Assembly: GCA_949317995.1 (NCBI GenBank)
Contig: OX439036.1
Coordinates: 28,280,354 to 28,344,353, forward strand
Length of the DNA: 64,000 nt
Origin: Acholoe squamosa
Taxonomy: Eukaryota; Annelida; Polychaeta; Phyllodocida; Polynoidae
Direction of reading: 5' to 3'
The notes under the pieces are model-generated. The model ran no database searches. It had not been told where the DNA came from and was given only the letters and a program-made list of their open reading frames with translations. The position numbers and the translations under genes are program-made. Positions 43,554-58,147 of the stretch are shown piece by piece (the first letter of the stretch is position 1; every line of letters begins with the position of its first letter).

Positions 43554-46500
43554 GTGAGTAACTCATGACCTTCATATATTCCAGTATGACGCCAATAACC
43601 ATCACCACTAGATATTTTCCAACAGCTCTAGAGTATATCTCCAGCAATCTGCTCATTTGACTTCATTTCTAACACTCTCAGCTCCAGTGGAACTGACCAT
43701 CCTATTCAAATAACCTAAATATCTTCCGAGAGAAACTACCAGCAGGCTCACCTCTATTACCTGCAGCTCCCATCTTTCCTCACCTCAAACCACATGCCTC
43801 ACCACAGGCAGTCCTTGCCAGCTATCTCCAGCCTCATGAATACTTAAATTGACTGCCATCCGGAAGCCGTAACTCTAACTCTAAGACACGTTTGATTTCT
43901 TCTCCCCCACTGCCCAAACCAGTCCATCTTGTACAGCCACCAAGAAGTTGCAAATTAGAAATTTCGTAGCTGCTCGAGAGAATGGCTAATTAGCAATTAG
44001 CGCTTTCCCTGGCGCGGGTGATTACCTCTTGCTTGTAAAACAATGGGTGGAAATAAGTCAGTGTGCTGTTTGTAGTCGATCGATATAGACGTGTTGTTTG
44101 ATTAAGCTATGTGGAGCTCAATCGACGACCAAAGTACCAGCCTTTTATGAAAAAGCACGTTGCCTACACCATCTGAAATGAGTGACAAGCAGTATCTTCT
44201 ATGACGAGATGGACTTATTAACGCTTTCCCTGGGGGATTGATCGCAGAGAAAGCACTCACTGTGTGCCACCATAGTGGGAGTAGTAATCAACAAGACCAC
44301 ATGTTTTAGATAAAAACGCCGAGTGAGAACTACAATGTAATGGCAGCTCCCCCTTCCCTCACTGTGTAACGTATTGGCTTTGACAGTTTGTTATCCGACC
44401 AACGAGGGTTGAAACCCCATTCAGAGGCAGTGGAAGGACCCCCCCCCGTGCCGATACGAATTCCGTATTCCACGCACTAACAACAGAAACCAGCCTCTGT
44501 GCAGAACCCAGCCGGCCGTGGGGGAACTAAAAAGTAGCAGGGAAATTGGCGGAAGTTTGGATCGTTAAGTCCACAACACAAATCACACGCTGCCTAATGG
44601 TAGAAATCTGTAGGCAGCCCGCCGGGCGCGACCCATGCAGTGGCCGGCTACAGGCCAGTGGGCACGTCGCGACGACAGATAAGGCAGGCCACAATGCTAG
44701 TCCCCCCTTCCCCACACACCCCTTGCCACCCTCCTAACACCCATCCTGATCCTTAGCCTCACAACCTCTGGTCAGCTAACCAGAGCCTCTCCTCTCCCAC
44801 CACCTCTTCACGTTTACTTCTTCTTCCCAGTCTTCCTCCCCCCTCCACCGCCCCTTCACTCCACTCCACATCACATAGGCACACCACCCTTCCCCACCTC
44901 TTCCCTTCCTTAACACCACCAAACATGGCGCCGGTGCCACTTCATAACCGGCACCGCGCAAACCGTCAGTGCGTCGCCCGCAGTCTGGGTGGAGGTATAG
45001 TTAGTTGTAGTGGGAGGGACTTGGATCAAGGAGTGGCCTAAGGGGTAAGTAGGGCAGGGGTGTTTGGGGAAGCTGTTTGGTAGGAGATGAGGTAGAATGC
45101 CCCTCTCCTCCATGAAAGTGAAATAGAAGAAGGCAGTGAGGGTATTTGGGAATGGGAACCGCCGCCTGAAAGAGTAAGTAGTATAGAGAAATGGGACCAG
45201 GTCGCGGGAGTACAAATGAGAGAGGGTTTGGAAATGGGGTCAAGGAGAAACAGTGATTGTTGTTGTTGTTCTGTTCACTAGACATTGTCAACATAAGATC
45301 TCAAACCTGTTTCAGTATCGGAATTGGGGGGGGGGAGAAGGATTAGGGGACTTGCTGATAAAGCCCAATATCTACATTATGTTATGCTTTAACCACCCTT
45401 TGTGATGGAAAGAGAGCAAACATTACTTTGGTTATCTATCAAGCTGATGGCCCATGCCACCACTCTTTGGCGAATGTCTAATGTATCATATAATATTATA
45501 GTTATCCCCTAAGAACATATGAATTGCTCTGCATCCATACCGGAATGATGCTCCTATCACAATATGGGGACATCTGGAACGGGGTAATACTAAGATATGA
45601 CGCTATAACCCTGACAGGTCACCATAAAGAGAACCGTTATGAAAGGAGGGAGAGACATTGCCTTCTTGCCCTGTAGTTGACCCTAAATACTGACTATAGG
45701 ATACAGCATATTGGTAGAGGCATATGACAGCTCATTGGGAATCATCTAGTGAAGAAGGGTGGTGAAGTATAAATTATTACTGACTGAGCCTTCTATCTTA
45801 ATTCCACTCCCCCATCCCAGAATGTGGATTAAGTATTTGTGAGCGTGCACCCTTACCTTTTTATGTAAAATATGTGGCCCAAATTTAAATAAAGTCTGGT
45901 ATACACACAATACTACAATGCTAATGTAAATAGGCACAACATATTCAGTAGGGGAGGAGGTGTGGGATGTGGCGTGATGAACAGAACACTGACTGTTGAA
46001 CTATAAAATAAGGCCATGTTAGCATAATGAGAACATTGGATGGGAACATGTATTTTAGCAGTATCACCACATCTCGGGACCATGACACGCATCTGATGCT
46101 ACGACATGCCAACAGCATCTAAGATTACTTGCAAAACATAAGCCGTATAGTGTACTGTTGGTTTGTGCTCCAAGCAGTTGATCATGCAGTGCATTTACAC
46201 TATAACTGCTTACAGTATAGCCTCATAGCCTAATAGCTTACATAGTGTACAAATGGTAGGGGGTAGGTTATTTCTGTCTTGAACCATCCATCTTTGTCTG
46301 TCTTGACATCAGCACATACAGGTCCAAATTCCTTCCTGCAGTGGTGACAACCATGATTAACTACCTCCACCTATTACTCCATCACCACCAGAGACATAAG
46401 CCTAACATAGGGACACCGGTTTCCCCTCTCCCATCACCTTATAATGCTTTATCATGGACAGAGTGTGAGTTTTTCTCTGTGTTATTTCTTTGCTCTTCCC

Positions 46501-46679
46501 TTAGCCTTGCTTTAAAGATGCAATTTCAACTAAAATGACCTGATGGGAAGTTATTAAAGAACCATACTGTGGTTAATGTTAGCTCTTTCCCAGACTAATG
46601 GTGTATGTTATGTTGACATATATGCCACCTGCATGTGCAAATAGAGGACAATTATATATGCAATACCAGTATTCAATGG

Positions 46680-47885
46680 CGGGAAAGTTCCTGTATAGTT
46701 CAGAGGTAAGTGATTACCATAACTGAAGGGGGCACCACCAGCTGGCCCCAACAATGACAGGCATACCACCAACATTGCTAATTGCCCTTATGTGTTGTCT
46801 TTTGAAATATTTAATGAGTCCTATCATATTTGATAACCCAGTGGAACCCAAGACTAGCATAAGATAATGTGAATATTATGTTTCCAAACCAATTTGAGGA
46901 TATGAAGTGTTGGATATGAAGTGCATATCTCAGCCACAAGATGGCACTAATGGGCCATAAGAATTCAGTCTGCATGGGTGATCACTGACCCATGACATAC
47001 CAAACACTTGTTATGTTATCCGGTGGTTTTAGTGTCGACCTACAGTAAAGATTTTGTGTAATTATATCTATATTTGATGCAGAAATACATTGCATATTGT
47101 TTCAAAACTTAGGGAGAATTTATAGGAAGGTATTAAGTCATACAAATATGGCATAACTGAAAAATGACAGAATTTTAGTTGGGATACGATCTTTAAGATG
47201 TGAATATGAAATGCCTTTCAAACTTATTGAAGCTATCATTGTTCAAATTGGATTTAATTTATGTCTCCTGAATTTGCATAGGACATGTGTCATGGGTCGA
47301 TGATACCTACATACATACATATAATAATGCAAGGAGAAATGGTGCTCCGTGCTAAAAGTCAAACTTAAAATTCAAATAACTAGCATTACAGTGATATATT
47401 GCATGAGAAGCTACTCCTGTTAGTTTTGAGGGAATGGCTTGCTAAATATGGGTAGGTGTGACAATTTTGTGAATGTCAATAAGCTCTATGTCTAATTGGT
47501 CATGAGATATATAGCTAAATTAGCAGAAATTTTTATTCTTTTGCCCATAACTTTTGATCTAGAAATGGTATTTTCGTTCTGTTTTCACCGTAGTAAACCT
47601 TGTGGAATGTTCCTTCAAATGGGATTTTCCTATTTAGAATGAAAATCATGTTACCATGGCAACAATAATCAACAAAAATACCTATTTTGGCCCAAAAACA
47701 TTCTTTTTACATGCCAAATTTGGAACCTTTCCATCCAAAATAGAACGATTTATCAAAAACCATTGAAATCTTCATAAAAATGTAGCATATAATAGTTTTA
47801 GGCATATCTTTCCTATTCTAGCCCATAGTGGTGCCCCCTGGTGGCTAAATCTGGTACTAAATCCCGCAGGAACTGTCCTTTCTGC
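46680..47885. mobile_element. Possible old inverted-end element
   Basis: Near 46683 the text reads GGGAAAGTTCCTG and, 40 bp on, AAGGGGGCACCACCA. The complement of 47828-47880 shows CAGTTCCTG and AGGGGGCACCAC in the same order. The interior is AT-rich without a frame. The match is short and the spacing differs between ends, so the call is weak. Confidence 0.35.
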
Positions 47886-50800
47886 TTGCTGGTGCATGTG
47901 CGGGTTAATACATCTACTGACAGGAGATGGTCCATCCTAATTCTTGGCATTTTTCCTTTATCCTGACAACTATTACTATTATCCCCACAGTGCCTTTACT
48001 ATGAACAGGAGAGGGTAATTTTTAAGCCCTGATTCCCACTCCCTGACCTGTTCACGTGTGGTAAACACAAGTGGGATGGGGTTTGTGGTATACATCCTCC
48101 AGCAGCCCTAACAAGATCCGCACGCGGCCGATCGGAAAGCCAAGCTGCCCTGCCTGCAGCATTGCTCTACAAAAAGTTGGCCACCCGTCCTGATGAGACT
48201 GGCTCTAATCGATCCGCCTGGCCCCGCCGTGTGTAATCACCCTGATGAGTTTCAACCGTCTGGAAGAAGGGATTATTTTCGTAAGGTGCATATTTGGGGA
48301 TCCGCTGTGCCAATTAGAGCAGTTCACTGGTCTTGGACAGGCGGGAGGCCCACAGGTCCTGATGAACTGTTCAACAGTGGTTCCTCCCACCCTTACTACA
48401 CTCTATACTATTCTAGCAGACTAGCCTCTGCCCTGATCCTCGTATAGCCAGGCCAGCTTCAATCTCCGCCAGCCCAGATTAAACAGCGCCCGCAGTACGC
48501 CCGTCTGCACATGGGGGTGACCGGCGCGAAATTGGCCATTATCAGATCAAGGCGCATGTTTAATTCTGCTCGGATGATTAAGACCAGGCTGAGGACGACA
48601 GCCACCACCCGCCACCAATCCCTCACCCACCAGGAGGACAAGGAGGAGCAGCGTGTAAGGATGACAAAGGACAGGGATGTGGAGGATGCTTATAGGGCTC
48701 TAAGGAAGAGCAATTGCAGGTCAAGGTAGTAAGGGCATGAGGCAGGCACAGATGCAGGTGTTTATGGTAATATAGAAGAAACTATAGAGTGTGTTTATTA
48801 TGAATTAATTACCTTTTTATACTAAAGGGAGATAAGACATCAAAGACAGTTAAGAAGGAGAATGGGCATGCAAAGAGAGGGAAGAAATGTGAATGAAGAA
48901 ATAAGATGAAGAGATAAATGGTTGCTTTGTCAACAGGCACACCATGTGAGGCGACGTTGACTCACGAGGAAAGGACCCGGGTAGGTTGGGATAACTGTTT
49001 AAGAAGAACCGGGTTAGGAGAGGCAGGGGACAGCACACGGAGGGGCTACACAGGACACCAGCTGGAGGAGAGGGTGGGATGGCAGGGTGACGCGTGACCA
49101 CACGACGCGGTGTTGACTTGCGGGCCGCGCGGTCGGCGCGTAATTCGGCGCCACCATCTCAGCACTATCGATTTGCGGTGGGTCTGGGCCGTGTGGGGAC
49201 CTCCCTCAGAGCCGCAGCTTCTCCTGAGAAACAATATCATCTGTTACTGAAGGGGACGGGAGGGCGGTGCCGCCCGCCGCCCCTGTATCATGGGCCTTTA
49301 AGAGCAGATCTATCTCCATACATCACGGCAGCTGTGTCGGCCGCAGCCTAATACGCGAGAGGCTTTTAAAGGACACCGGTTTATCTCCGTATAGGGAAGA
49401 GGCTGTATTGTGGATGTTGCCGTCTTACCCCCGCCAAGAAGCCATCCCCAGCCTCCACCTCCATCACCTCCTCCCACACACCCTCCCCTGAACATCACTC
49501 CGTAGGATGGATGGCTACAAGCATTTCTGAAATATGCTGTATAGACTCTATGTGAACGTCCTCGTCAAGGTCTATCTAGCGCATGCCTGCCAAAATACAC
49601 TCTTCTCTCGTTCAATAATGCTGCATGCATGCCCTAACATCCTATTATCTCTTATGCCTTGAGTAAAATTGTTCTCTAGAGCATTTCCGATTATATCCTC
49701 TCATGTGATACGCCCGGTATTACGATTGTTATTTTATTGCTATACCATGCAAGAACACTTTCTCCTCTCACAAATGTGAACACATGTCCCGTTGCCTTTT
49801 AATCCTTGCACGAAGAGCTTAGGGTCATTCAGGACAAGGGAAAGGCAAGGGCGACAATGGGAACAAGGGGATCTTAGAGAAACTTATTCAGTTTTATATT
49901 GAGTAATTGGAGGCTGACAAATGGATCCTTATGTTGACCATGTGGAGTACATGGCAGATTGTTGAAGCCCTTTCAATTTTGCAAATTTCAGAGGGTGTCT
50001 TCTTTTTTCAATATTTGCACTGTCTCTAAGCTTAAACTTAACGTGCCATATAATGTAAATACTGAGAGATTGAATTGAAAGGGGAATAGTTTGGTGCTTT
50101 TGCATAAAGCTACATTGTTATCTAATCTAATCTACCTTATCATTCTTATGATACAGTTTTGAAACGGAAAAGACCTTGAAATATATGCTCTTATTATCTG
50201 TGCCATACCAGTACCCTGACAAGAATAGGAGACGATAAGAAATGAAGAGGAAATGTTCAAGATAGAAATTGCATACCCTGATCTCGTATCTTTCTCTTTC
50301 CTTGTAAAATAACGGCAGCACAGAGAAAATATTGATACTCACCGTGAGCCTGATGTTAGCCCAAGGCAAATGTTGCCAAAATGAGTATATTTTGATACTC
50401 AGGGTGAGTCTAGTGTGTAGGCATACTCCAGCAATACCTGACACTCTACTCTAGATTGTTTATGTCCTAGCTGTACCCTTTCTACTGCCCTACTCTCACA
50501 GTGCAGGAGTCTCTTTAGAGACAGGCTCGGGGTCAACTGGAGTAACATAATAGAAAAGAATAGGACATTGCCTAAGTATCTCTATGAAGAGGGTCAGGCA
50601 ATGCTGGATCCTACCTGAACAGGCTCCAACATTGCAGGAGTCGTTCTTACCAATGGTGTAATGCACTGCACGAGTATCCCAATACATAGGATCACATTTT
50701 GCTGGATTCTACCTTCAGAGTGAGTCCAGCAACACAACCCAGTGGGCACAACCCCACTTAATAAGTTACTAATCAGCACTGCATTGTAGGGCTTACAGAC

Positions 50801-51337
50801 GGTTTAAATTGTAACCCTGCATTTGTAGCCCTTATTGAACTACTAAGCTGTAGGGTGTATTAAGCCTAACACATAAGTGGTTTGTTAAACACTATAAAGA
50901 AATATAATAGAAATTAAGATCACCGTATGATAAAAGCCCATTATTTCATACACACAAGGATTTCAGATGGTCGAACATTCAAGTTCCTAAGGCAGTCTAA
51001 TTAATTAATGAAAAGTTTGTGCATTCCTGGTTTCAGTGTCCTTATTGCTCCTTGGTGGGATTTGAATCGGGTACCTCCTTATTGTGATTCCTTTGTGCTC
51101 CTATCTGTGCTAGCGGGGCAGGTGTTGAAAGTGGCACTATCAATATGATAATTCAACCATAGACCTACTACAGTGAGATGTCATTGGTCATATGAGGCCC
51201 AGTAGACTAATAGGAAACACAGACTGGAGTGACCATAGTAAGGAAAAATGCCCATAGTAAGGACAAATGTCCACAATGTCCTCAGGAAGTATGGCACAGT
51301 CCTACTTATATGCTTATTGCAACCTGGCTCACCAGTT

Positions 51338-51405
51338 GTAGAGGTGGCACAGCGATAGGATTCTCGCTTTGCATGTGAGGGGTCTCAGGTTCAAGTCTCG
51401 ATGGT
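51338..51405 (+). repeat. tRNA-like SINE head, plus strand, facing 51613
   Basis: An A-box-like GTGGCACAGCGATAGG and a good B-box AGGTTCAAGTCTC at tRNA spacing. It faces a minus-strand tRNA-like unit about 210 bp downstream. The arms are not all paired, so it is a SINE rather than a tRNA gene. Confidence 0.6.
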
Positions 51406-51612
51406 GCTGAGAAACATTTTTCATTTTTTCAGGAAACATCTCATCTATTGCAGTATATTTTTCTAAGACCTAACTTTGTAACTAATTGAAATAGATGCTT
51501 GCTTGAAAACTGACAGAATCTTCAACATCTGACAAGTCAGAAAATAGCAAGAAAATAAATTGTTTGCATAACAAAAAAATTGGGGTTGAAAACTTGCAGC
51601 TTTTGAAGAGCA

Positions 51613-51688
51613 TCCCTGGGCTGGAATCGAACTCAGAACCTTCTTATATGAAGGTAAACATGTTACCACTACATCATCTTGACTGTGC
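51613..51688 (-). repeat. tRNA-like SINE head, minus strand
   Basis: On the minus strand it has an A-box-like GATGTAGTGGTAACATG and a B-box GAGTTCGATTCC, resembling glycine-type tRNAs. It forms a convergent pair with 51338-51405, like the pair at 3285-3478. Confidence 0.55.
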
Positions 51689-52042
51689 TGAAAGATCTCC
51701 ACTTGAAATCTCATATGATCTGCTCCCTCTGTGTGTTGAAAGCTGGTACTCTACTTTTTTCCAAGCCCCAAAACATAAGAAATATGCCTGGGACCATATG
51801 TCACTTTTACATTTACTGCAAAGATATGATCATACTCTAAATGATTTAATAATTAATTCCTATTATATTCCTATATAGATAAGATTATATTCTTAGATAT
51901 CATGGTTACAAGGACTAGAGGATAATATAAAGGATATTGAGTATGTGCAAGAACGGGTGAACAATTTTCTTACAAACCCATTATGAATGCATATTCATGC
52001 TCACATTGTAGCAATAAGATTGGCGTACCGAGATTGACTTTA

Positions 52043-52113
52043 CAAAAATTCTCAATGGGGCTTGAACTTACCACCTTCAGATGCAGAGTTCAGTGCCATA
52101 TCAACTGAGCTAA
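52043..52113 (-). repeat. tRNA-Met-like SINE head
   Basis: On the minus strand it reads GCCTCATTAGCTCAGTTG, then ATCTGAAGG, then AAGTTCAAGCCCC. This is close in layout to an elongator methionine tRNA, but the arms are changed and the anticodon region does not read CAT in place. Most likely a SINE head or tRNA pseudogene. Confidence 0.55.
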
Positions 52114-55100
52114 TGAGGCACATGGTGTGGTTGGTGCTAGGATATGATATAATCTCAGACATCAGTGTAGGGGCTAGACCCCTGCTTTGCTGGAATATTC
52201 AGTTAGATTCAGACTGATTATGGCACCATGCCTGAGCCTTGTGCCATACTCATGCTGATCCTTTATCCCAATGTGTGGCATTGAAGCAGGCTCAGCATAA
52301 GTATGGCATGTCAGGGGAGAGCCTCTAGCAGAGGCTCTCATGATACTCAGGCAGCGCCAGAGACTAGGCCGATGCTCTTTTTTCCGTCAGTGAGTATAAA
52401 TGTTGAATGGGAGCAACTGCTTGGTAAATAGTAGGGTTATCGTTGGCATACTTTGGGCAGGAAAACCACACCCCTCAAATGACTTTGACTGCAGAATTTC
52501 TGAATTTGTCGACAATTAAATTCCATACGACAAAGTATCATCGTCAGTAATTGAAAGAGCGATAAGTCACACGATTTTGTTATTTAGCCCGCCCCCACCT
52601 GCATACCTTCCCTCACGACCCCACATGGGATAATGGCGCATATCACATATCCACGCATGCATTGCTTTCATCTGGCCCCATTACAGGATATCAGTTTATC
52701 GTCCACGCTACCCTTGGACCACCCTCATCACATTTTCATAGTCGCCCTCTCCCTTCTTGCACAATCAAAACACTCTACGTTATCCGTGCTCTCCTCCAAC
52801 CCCATGCCTTATCTCTTGCCTCCATTCCTGGCCCTATCCACTCGTTCTTCTTTCCATCCTGACCCATAGCTGCCAGGCACAATCCCTTAGACCCATCTCT
52901 CTCTTCATACACTGCCTGCAGTTCTGGCATACAGTGCTAGCGTGTAGCGTAGTAAGGGATGTGTACGGGTAAGTAGTATGCAGAAAGAGGGGACTGGAGG
53001 GGGGGGGGGGTAGGGTGGTTAGAGGTCGTGTAGGTCATCGCAGTCTAGTAGAACGCGTCAATACCAGCGTCAGTTCACCTTGAAATCACACGCGCTTATT
53101 GGGCGGCCTGCGGTGAGGGGGAGACATCATTCGGTAGTTGTTAGTGGATGTAAGCGACCTCCTCTAACATTGTAATACACGGCCAGCATTGTGCCCTTTA
53201 CCCGCATCGATCTGGGGGTGGGTAGGCCCGCCCAGCCCAGGCCTCGGCCCAGCCCCGCCACTCCTATACACGCAGTTAGAGACGGACATATTGGATCAAA
53301 TCGATCGGGCAGTGTCGTGCATAGCCGAGACTGAAAGCAGTAGGGCAGACTAAGGACAGGGCCTTCTTCGCCGACCTCCTCCGTCCACGCCCCTTCTCCT
53401 AATTCCCCCGACGCCTATCTCACTATAATGGCCCCAGGGGGAACTGCTTATACCCGGCGTGTATGTGCTGTACATTAGATCAGACCTCATGGCACCAGAT
53501 CAGCCTTTCTTCTCCAGTACACATTAGCGTTGCCACCCTAGGATAGCCACTTTTCTGTTATGGCTATAGGTATCCTGTCTATTCTCCTTTATACTACACA
53601 TGAAACTTGGTTCAATTTTATTCAGTGAACTTGGTTCAATTTAATAAGTGAATGCCATCTTATATGTTAAGCCGTATTACCGTACAGGTGTTTTATATCA
53701 GTCTTTCGCACCGAAAACCCCCAGGAAGTGGCCAGATCAATCTGGATTTTATAAATGAAAGGCAGCGTACAGTGAACAAATAAGTGTGTTTAATCTTATC
53801 AATTTCAACTATATCATCTATACAATGGTGCTTATACGAAAGCAGGCTGCCTTACCTATCCCTGCCCTCCAAACGTTCGGCATATAATCACAATGGGATC
53901 AAGAACGCCGACAGACTAAATCCCAATTCATTTATGAGCTCTCTAGATGTTGCTGTGTGCATATTTATAAAGATTCGTGAACAGCACTCCTTCTTTGAAC
54001 AAGATCTTTGGCATAAAATCAGTATGAACACTCCCATCCGTATTAAATGAAAATTAGGTAAATCCTAAAGCTTATACTTACCGGTAGCTATCATTTCACT
54101 GCACCCCCAATTGTCTCTCTCCTTTGATACTATAACATGTACTTACATGGGAGATGGTATTCATTCACTATTGCCTGCTCCAATTCCTCGTTTTTATATG
54201 CTACTTTCCAGAAGCATGTTACTTATGCAGCCCCAGAACTTTCCTTAAAGAGAATAAGGTTGGCAATATTTTCGGCACTTTGCAAACTTTTGGCTCTCCC
54301 CTTCAAATACAATCATCTTCAAATACAGTCATCGGATTCCTAATATTTCAGCCGATAATAAGCTCTCCTCCCTTACTGTCCACTAATATTTTGTTCGTTA
54401 TGCTGTTTTCTCCCTCTGTCGTCACCAGTAATATCCATTTAGGTCAATCGTACGACTTCTCTTTCGCAACACATTTTAACATTGATTTTTTTCAATTTAT
54501 TTCTTTACCTGCCTTTTAACGTTGATTGATGCATTTTGTGCTGTGGTTGAAACCGTTGTTTTGTCCCTTCTGTATGCACCGTCTTTAATATGGGCCCTTC
54601 ACAATTTGTCCTTACTTGTCAGACAATTTTCCCTCTTCCTACACACATCTCTGCCACTGGAGGCAGAACCCTCCATGTCCCCTACCACCAGAGGGGTCAG
54701 TAGTGTCTGTGATGACGAGTCTTTCAACCTGCTCTGCCTACACCTACCCAGGGCTAGCCCCTGGAGCACAGCACGTAATATTGTTACGCCAGCCTAGAGA
54801 CAACAAAGCGTCCAGGCCAGGCCGCCACCCAATTTGCCGACCTCTCATCGTAACACACTGCAAGTGAAAGGGTAGAAAGAAATACACGCATCTTCAGGCA
54901 TAAAACATTGTCTGTTTCCTAAGTGTTGTGTATTAAGCGTGTCGAAGATGACGAGTTAACTGGTAAGAAAAACATGGGTAAACAGTCAAACATTATGCCC
55001 CTTCTTTTCGTTGCTGCCCTAAGCTCTCTGCCTCCGACAAGTTTTTTCTAGGATATCTGCCCTTTGTCTGCACCTTCTGCCACTTAGCCATCCCAACCAC

Positions 55101-57340
55101 CCACCCACACATTTTCATTCCCATCACCTATAAAACATCTAATCCCAAAGGCTTATGCTAATGCGTTATGGTTTACTCACTCCCATGGTGGATGTGTAAA
55201 ACATGTCACAGGGATGTTTAACCATCCCCCCTCCATAGTCCAAAGCTGTCACGGCTCATTGAGCAGGTAACATATTGGGCAGAAGTGATCTTTAAACAAC
55301 AAGCCGCTATCAGAACGTGAACCTGTAATCCCCTTGCGGCCCAGGGCGAGGGTAATAACAGGATCATCACAGTGTGCCTGTGTCACTCAGCCTCTATCAG
55401 TACTAATACCCGATCCCGATAACATTACCGTCCCATTCACCCCCCCCCCCCAAACCGTCTTTCATGTGTTTCAGTCAAGCGAGCCAGGGTGACAAAAATG
55501 GGTGCTCAATTGGCGGTGGAGTTTGTGAAACGTGTCCGGGCTCTGTGATCTGCGATTATTGATTATAATTCATGTGGGTGTGCAGTTTTTACCAGCTTCT
55601 GGTCTTTATCTACCCGGCTCAGGCCCGCTAAAAACCAGCAGCCAGGTGTACAACGCGGTCGATGGTGCGTAATTAACTTTGCCATGTGTTCCATCTTGGA
55701 CGAATCAATCCAGCCCCTGACCATGCTTCTTATATGATATCACGACACTTTCAAATTATCGATATCACAGATACCAAAATCACACCCCATGTCGCCTTTC
55801 TCCTGTTCCCCATCCTACCTTTCTTGTTTTACCTCTGAAGTGTACCCTCCTCCAAACACCCCTTCACACGATTCTACGCATCAAGATGATTAATCTTGAC
55901 TACTTTTCCACTCATTGATTTTTTTTTCATTTCTAGGACATTCCTTGCTCCCAATCCTGTTGTTCTGTGTGGTTGTTTTTTTTTTTCATGCCTTCTCCCA
56001 GACCTTCACTTGCCTCACAAACCCCAGGAGATGGCATTTCTAAACATGCCACGACTAGAGCTATTGAAGTCGTACCAGAAGTATCTTGTTTGCATGCAGT
56101 ACAGCCCAGTCGTACAGGGCAATCGTAGTGTCTCAAGTCGCACCATGTTGAAAAATGCCCTCCAGACCACCTTGCATCGCGCAGTCACACAAGCAAACAC
56201 TTCGATCGATGTTGCTGAAACTTTTAAAAACAGGTCCGATCGTATTGCACCCAGTAGGCCTGCTGTCTGGCTGTGCGCTTGAAGTGTCCTGTCCTTAAAT
56301 ACCCTTCAACTCCATCAGCGTCTATTGGCCACTTGTGGTCGTCGTGGTAGCTGAATAAAATACCTACAGACTCCCACTCACTTCACCACTCACATTCCGT
56401 TTGTCGACTGTTCCCGCCGGGTGTCTGTGTATCGGCATTAGAACAAACCATCACGACTGGTACGGTATACAACGTGACGGCTGGTCACCCGGGACCAGCT
56501 TCAGCTGCTCAGTCACGTGACCTCCAGATCCCGAGGTAGCAATCGCGAGAAGGGACAGTGTCCCAAAAGCGCGAGATCTGGGAGCGAAATGGACATGTGG
56601 CACGGCATCCAGTCAGTTCTTGCTTCTCAGGGTGTCTTCATTTTAAGGAAGACTATTCACCTTTTCATTTCACAATGTCAATCTGAATTTACCTGTCTTT
56701 TCACCTTTCTTGTTAGTCTGTCTACTATTATGGATACTTACCCCCACAATAAGCCTTTGACTGCAGGACTACACGTGTTCGATTGAGATATTAGCATGTG
56801 GGGTCTTTTTTATGACATAAAAAGATAATCTCATCAGCGTGATATCAAAATGTATTCAAAATGTAATTTAATTAACCTCCACCCACCCCCTTTATCAGCA
56901 AAACACCCATACCCCTTTACCATCGCTACTATCACAGTAGGTTCTCATCTCTATACATTCTACTTAACCCCTCTATCTCAATCAGCGCCTATACCGTCGG
57001 CTCAGTGCAGCGTCTGTTAGCGACCGCCATATACATGATCTGTATGTTGACGCCATTTGGAAGCGATCAGTGCCACATTCCCAGTGTCATTATAAACAAT
57101 TTCACGGGCGGCAAGGGTGGGGCCAGGTCAGGGTACAGCGCCCATTGAGGAGCACACTGTAGTATGGGAAGTGGTTACAGGAAAAACTGCTGCAACCCAT
57201 AAGAACAGGGGCGTATACGCCATCAAGCGTTCATATCAAAGATAGGCGGGGATATATATAGAACACATGTACTGCACGATTGGGTTTGATATTATGGTAT
57301 ATAGGTGTGACGGATTTGGCAGTATTATGGTCGGTTTTTG

Positions 57341-57364
57341 TGTTATTGACTTTAGTCAATAACA
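57341..57364. repeat. Perfect 11-bp hairpin
   Basis: TGTTATTGACT, a 2-base loop (TT), then the exact complement AGTCAATAACA. It lies alone in the intron and has no terminator-like T-run. It could be a protein-binding palindrome or a chance event. Confidence 0.6.
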
Positions 57365-58072
57365 CATTTATATATGGAAACTGCCGCACAGAACCACATT
57401 AGATTAAAGAGGATTTCTGACAGACATAGAAACATAGAGGGAAATCTGGTCTATAGTGTATCTCTGAACAATTGCCACCGCAGCTAGGCCATGGTCGAAT
57501 AATCTCTGTTTGACCTTATAAATATGCATTTAGTAAATAATATGCTGAACCAGGTGTGATGGAATGGCATGGGCAGCTACCTTTTCCAGCTAAGAGATAG
57601 AGCATAGTCAGCTGTTCATTGGGGCTTGAAGGTGGAAGGTGGATTAGTGACACTTCATTGTTGGTGCACATTATGTACAACATACCATTAACCCTATAGG
57701 GGCTGCATAGAGCTTTTACATTTTTTTTCATTGAACTTAGAAGCCAATAACATGTAGGCCTGTGGCCACGACTTAACCTCCATCTTACCAGGTGCTGTTG
57801 ACTATCGGCTTTTTTAAGCAACGTGTAAACGAATGATGTTACTTTACGGCTCTGGGATATCTCATGTTAGGCACCACCTGCCATGTCTTTGGAGGTTGAC
57901 CCACATGTGGTGGCTTTTAATCTTTATGGTTATAAAGGCGCATATGGATAAGTTCAGCTTGATCTTGCTTATAAATTGCATCAATGAATATCTAGGGCAC
58001 TACAGCTACAGGTGTATGGTACTTATAATTCTCTCCTGTGTGTGTATATATATATTTACTTATAATTCTTTC

Positions 58073-58076
<4 letters not shown>

Positions 58077-58141
<65 letters not shown>
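58077..58141 (+). repeat. AT dinucleotide microsatellite
   Basis: An uninterrupted run of about 32 TA units, 95 bp before the CUB exon acceptor. It generates the Ile/Tyr open frames on both strands here, which are not genes. Confidence 0.95.

Positions 58142-58147
<6 letters not shown>

Noticed and set aside
52043-52113. Working methionine tRNA gene
   Set aside because: The arms do not pair throughout and CAT is not in the anticodon position, so a SINE head or tRNA relic fits better.
55896-56282. 128-codon plus-strand frame
   Set aside because: Its middle part has plausible composition, but it has no recognised family and no splice-site or phase support. Kept out of the gene list.
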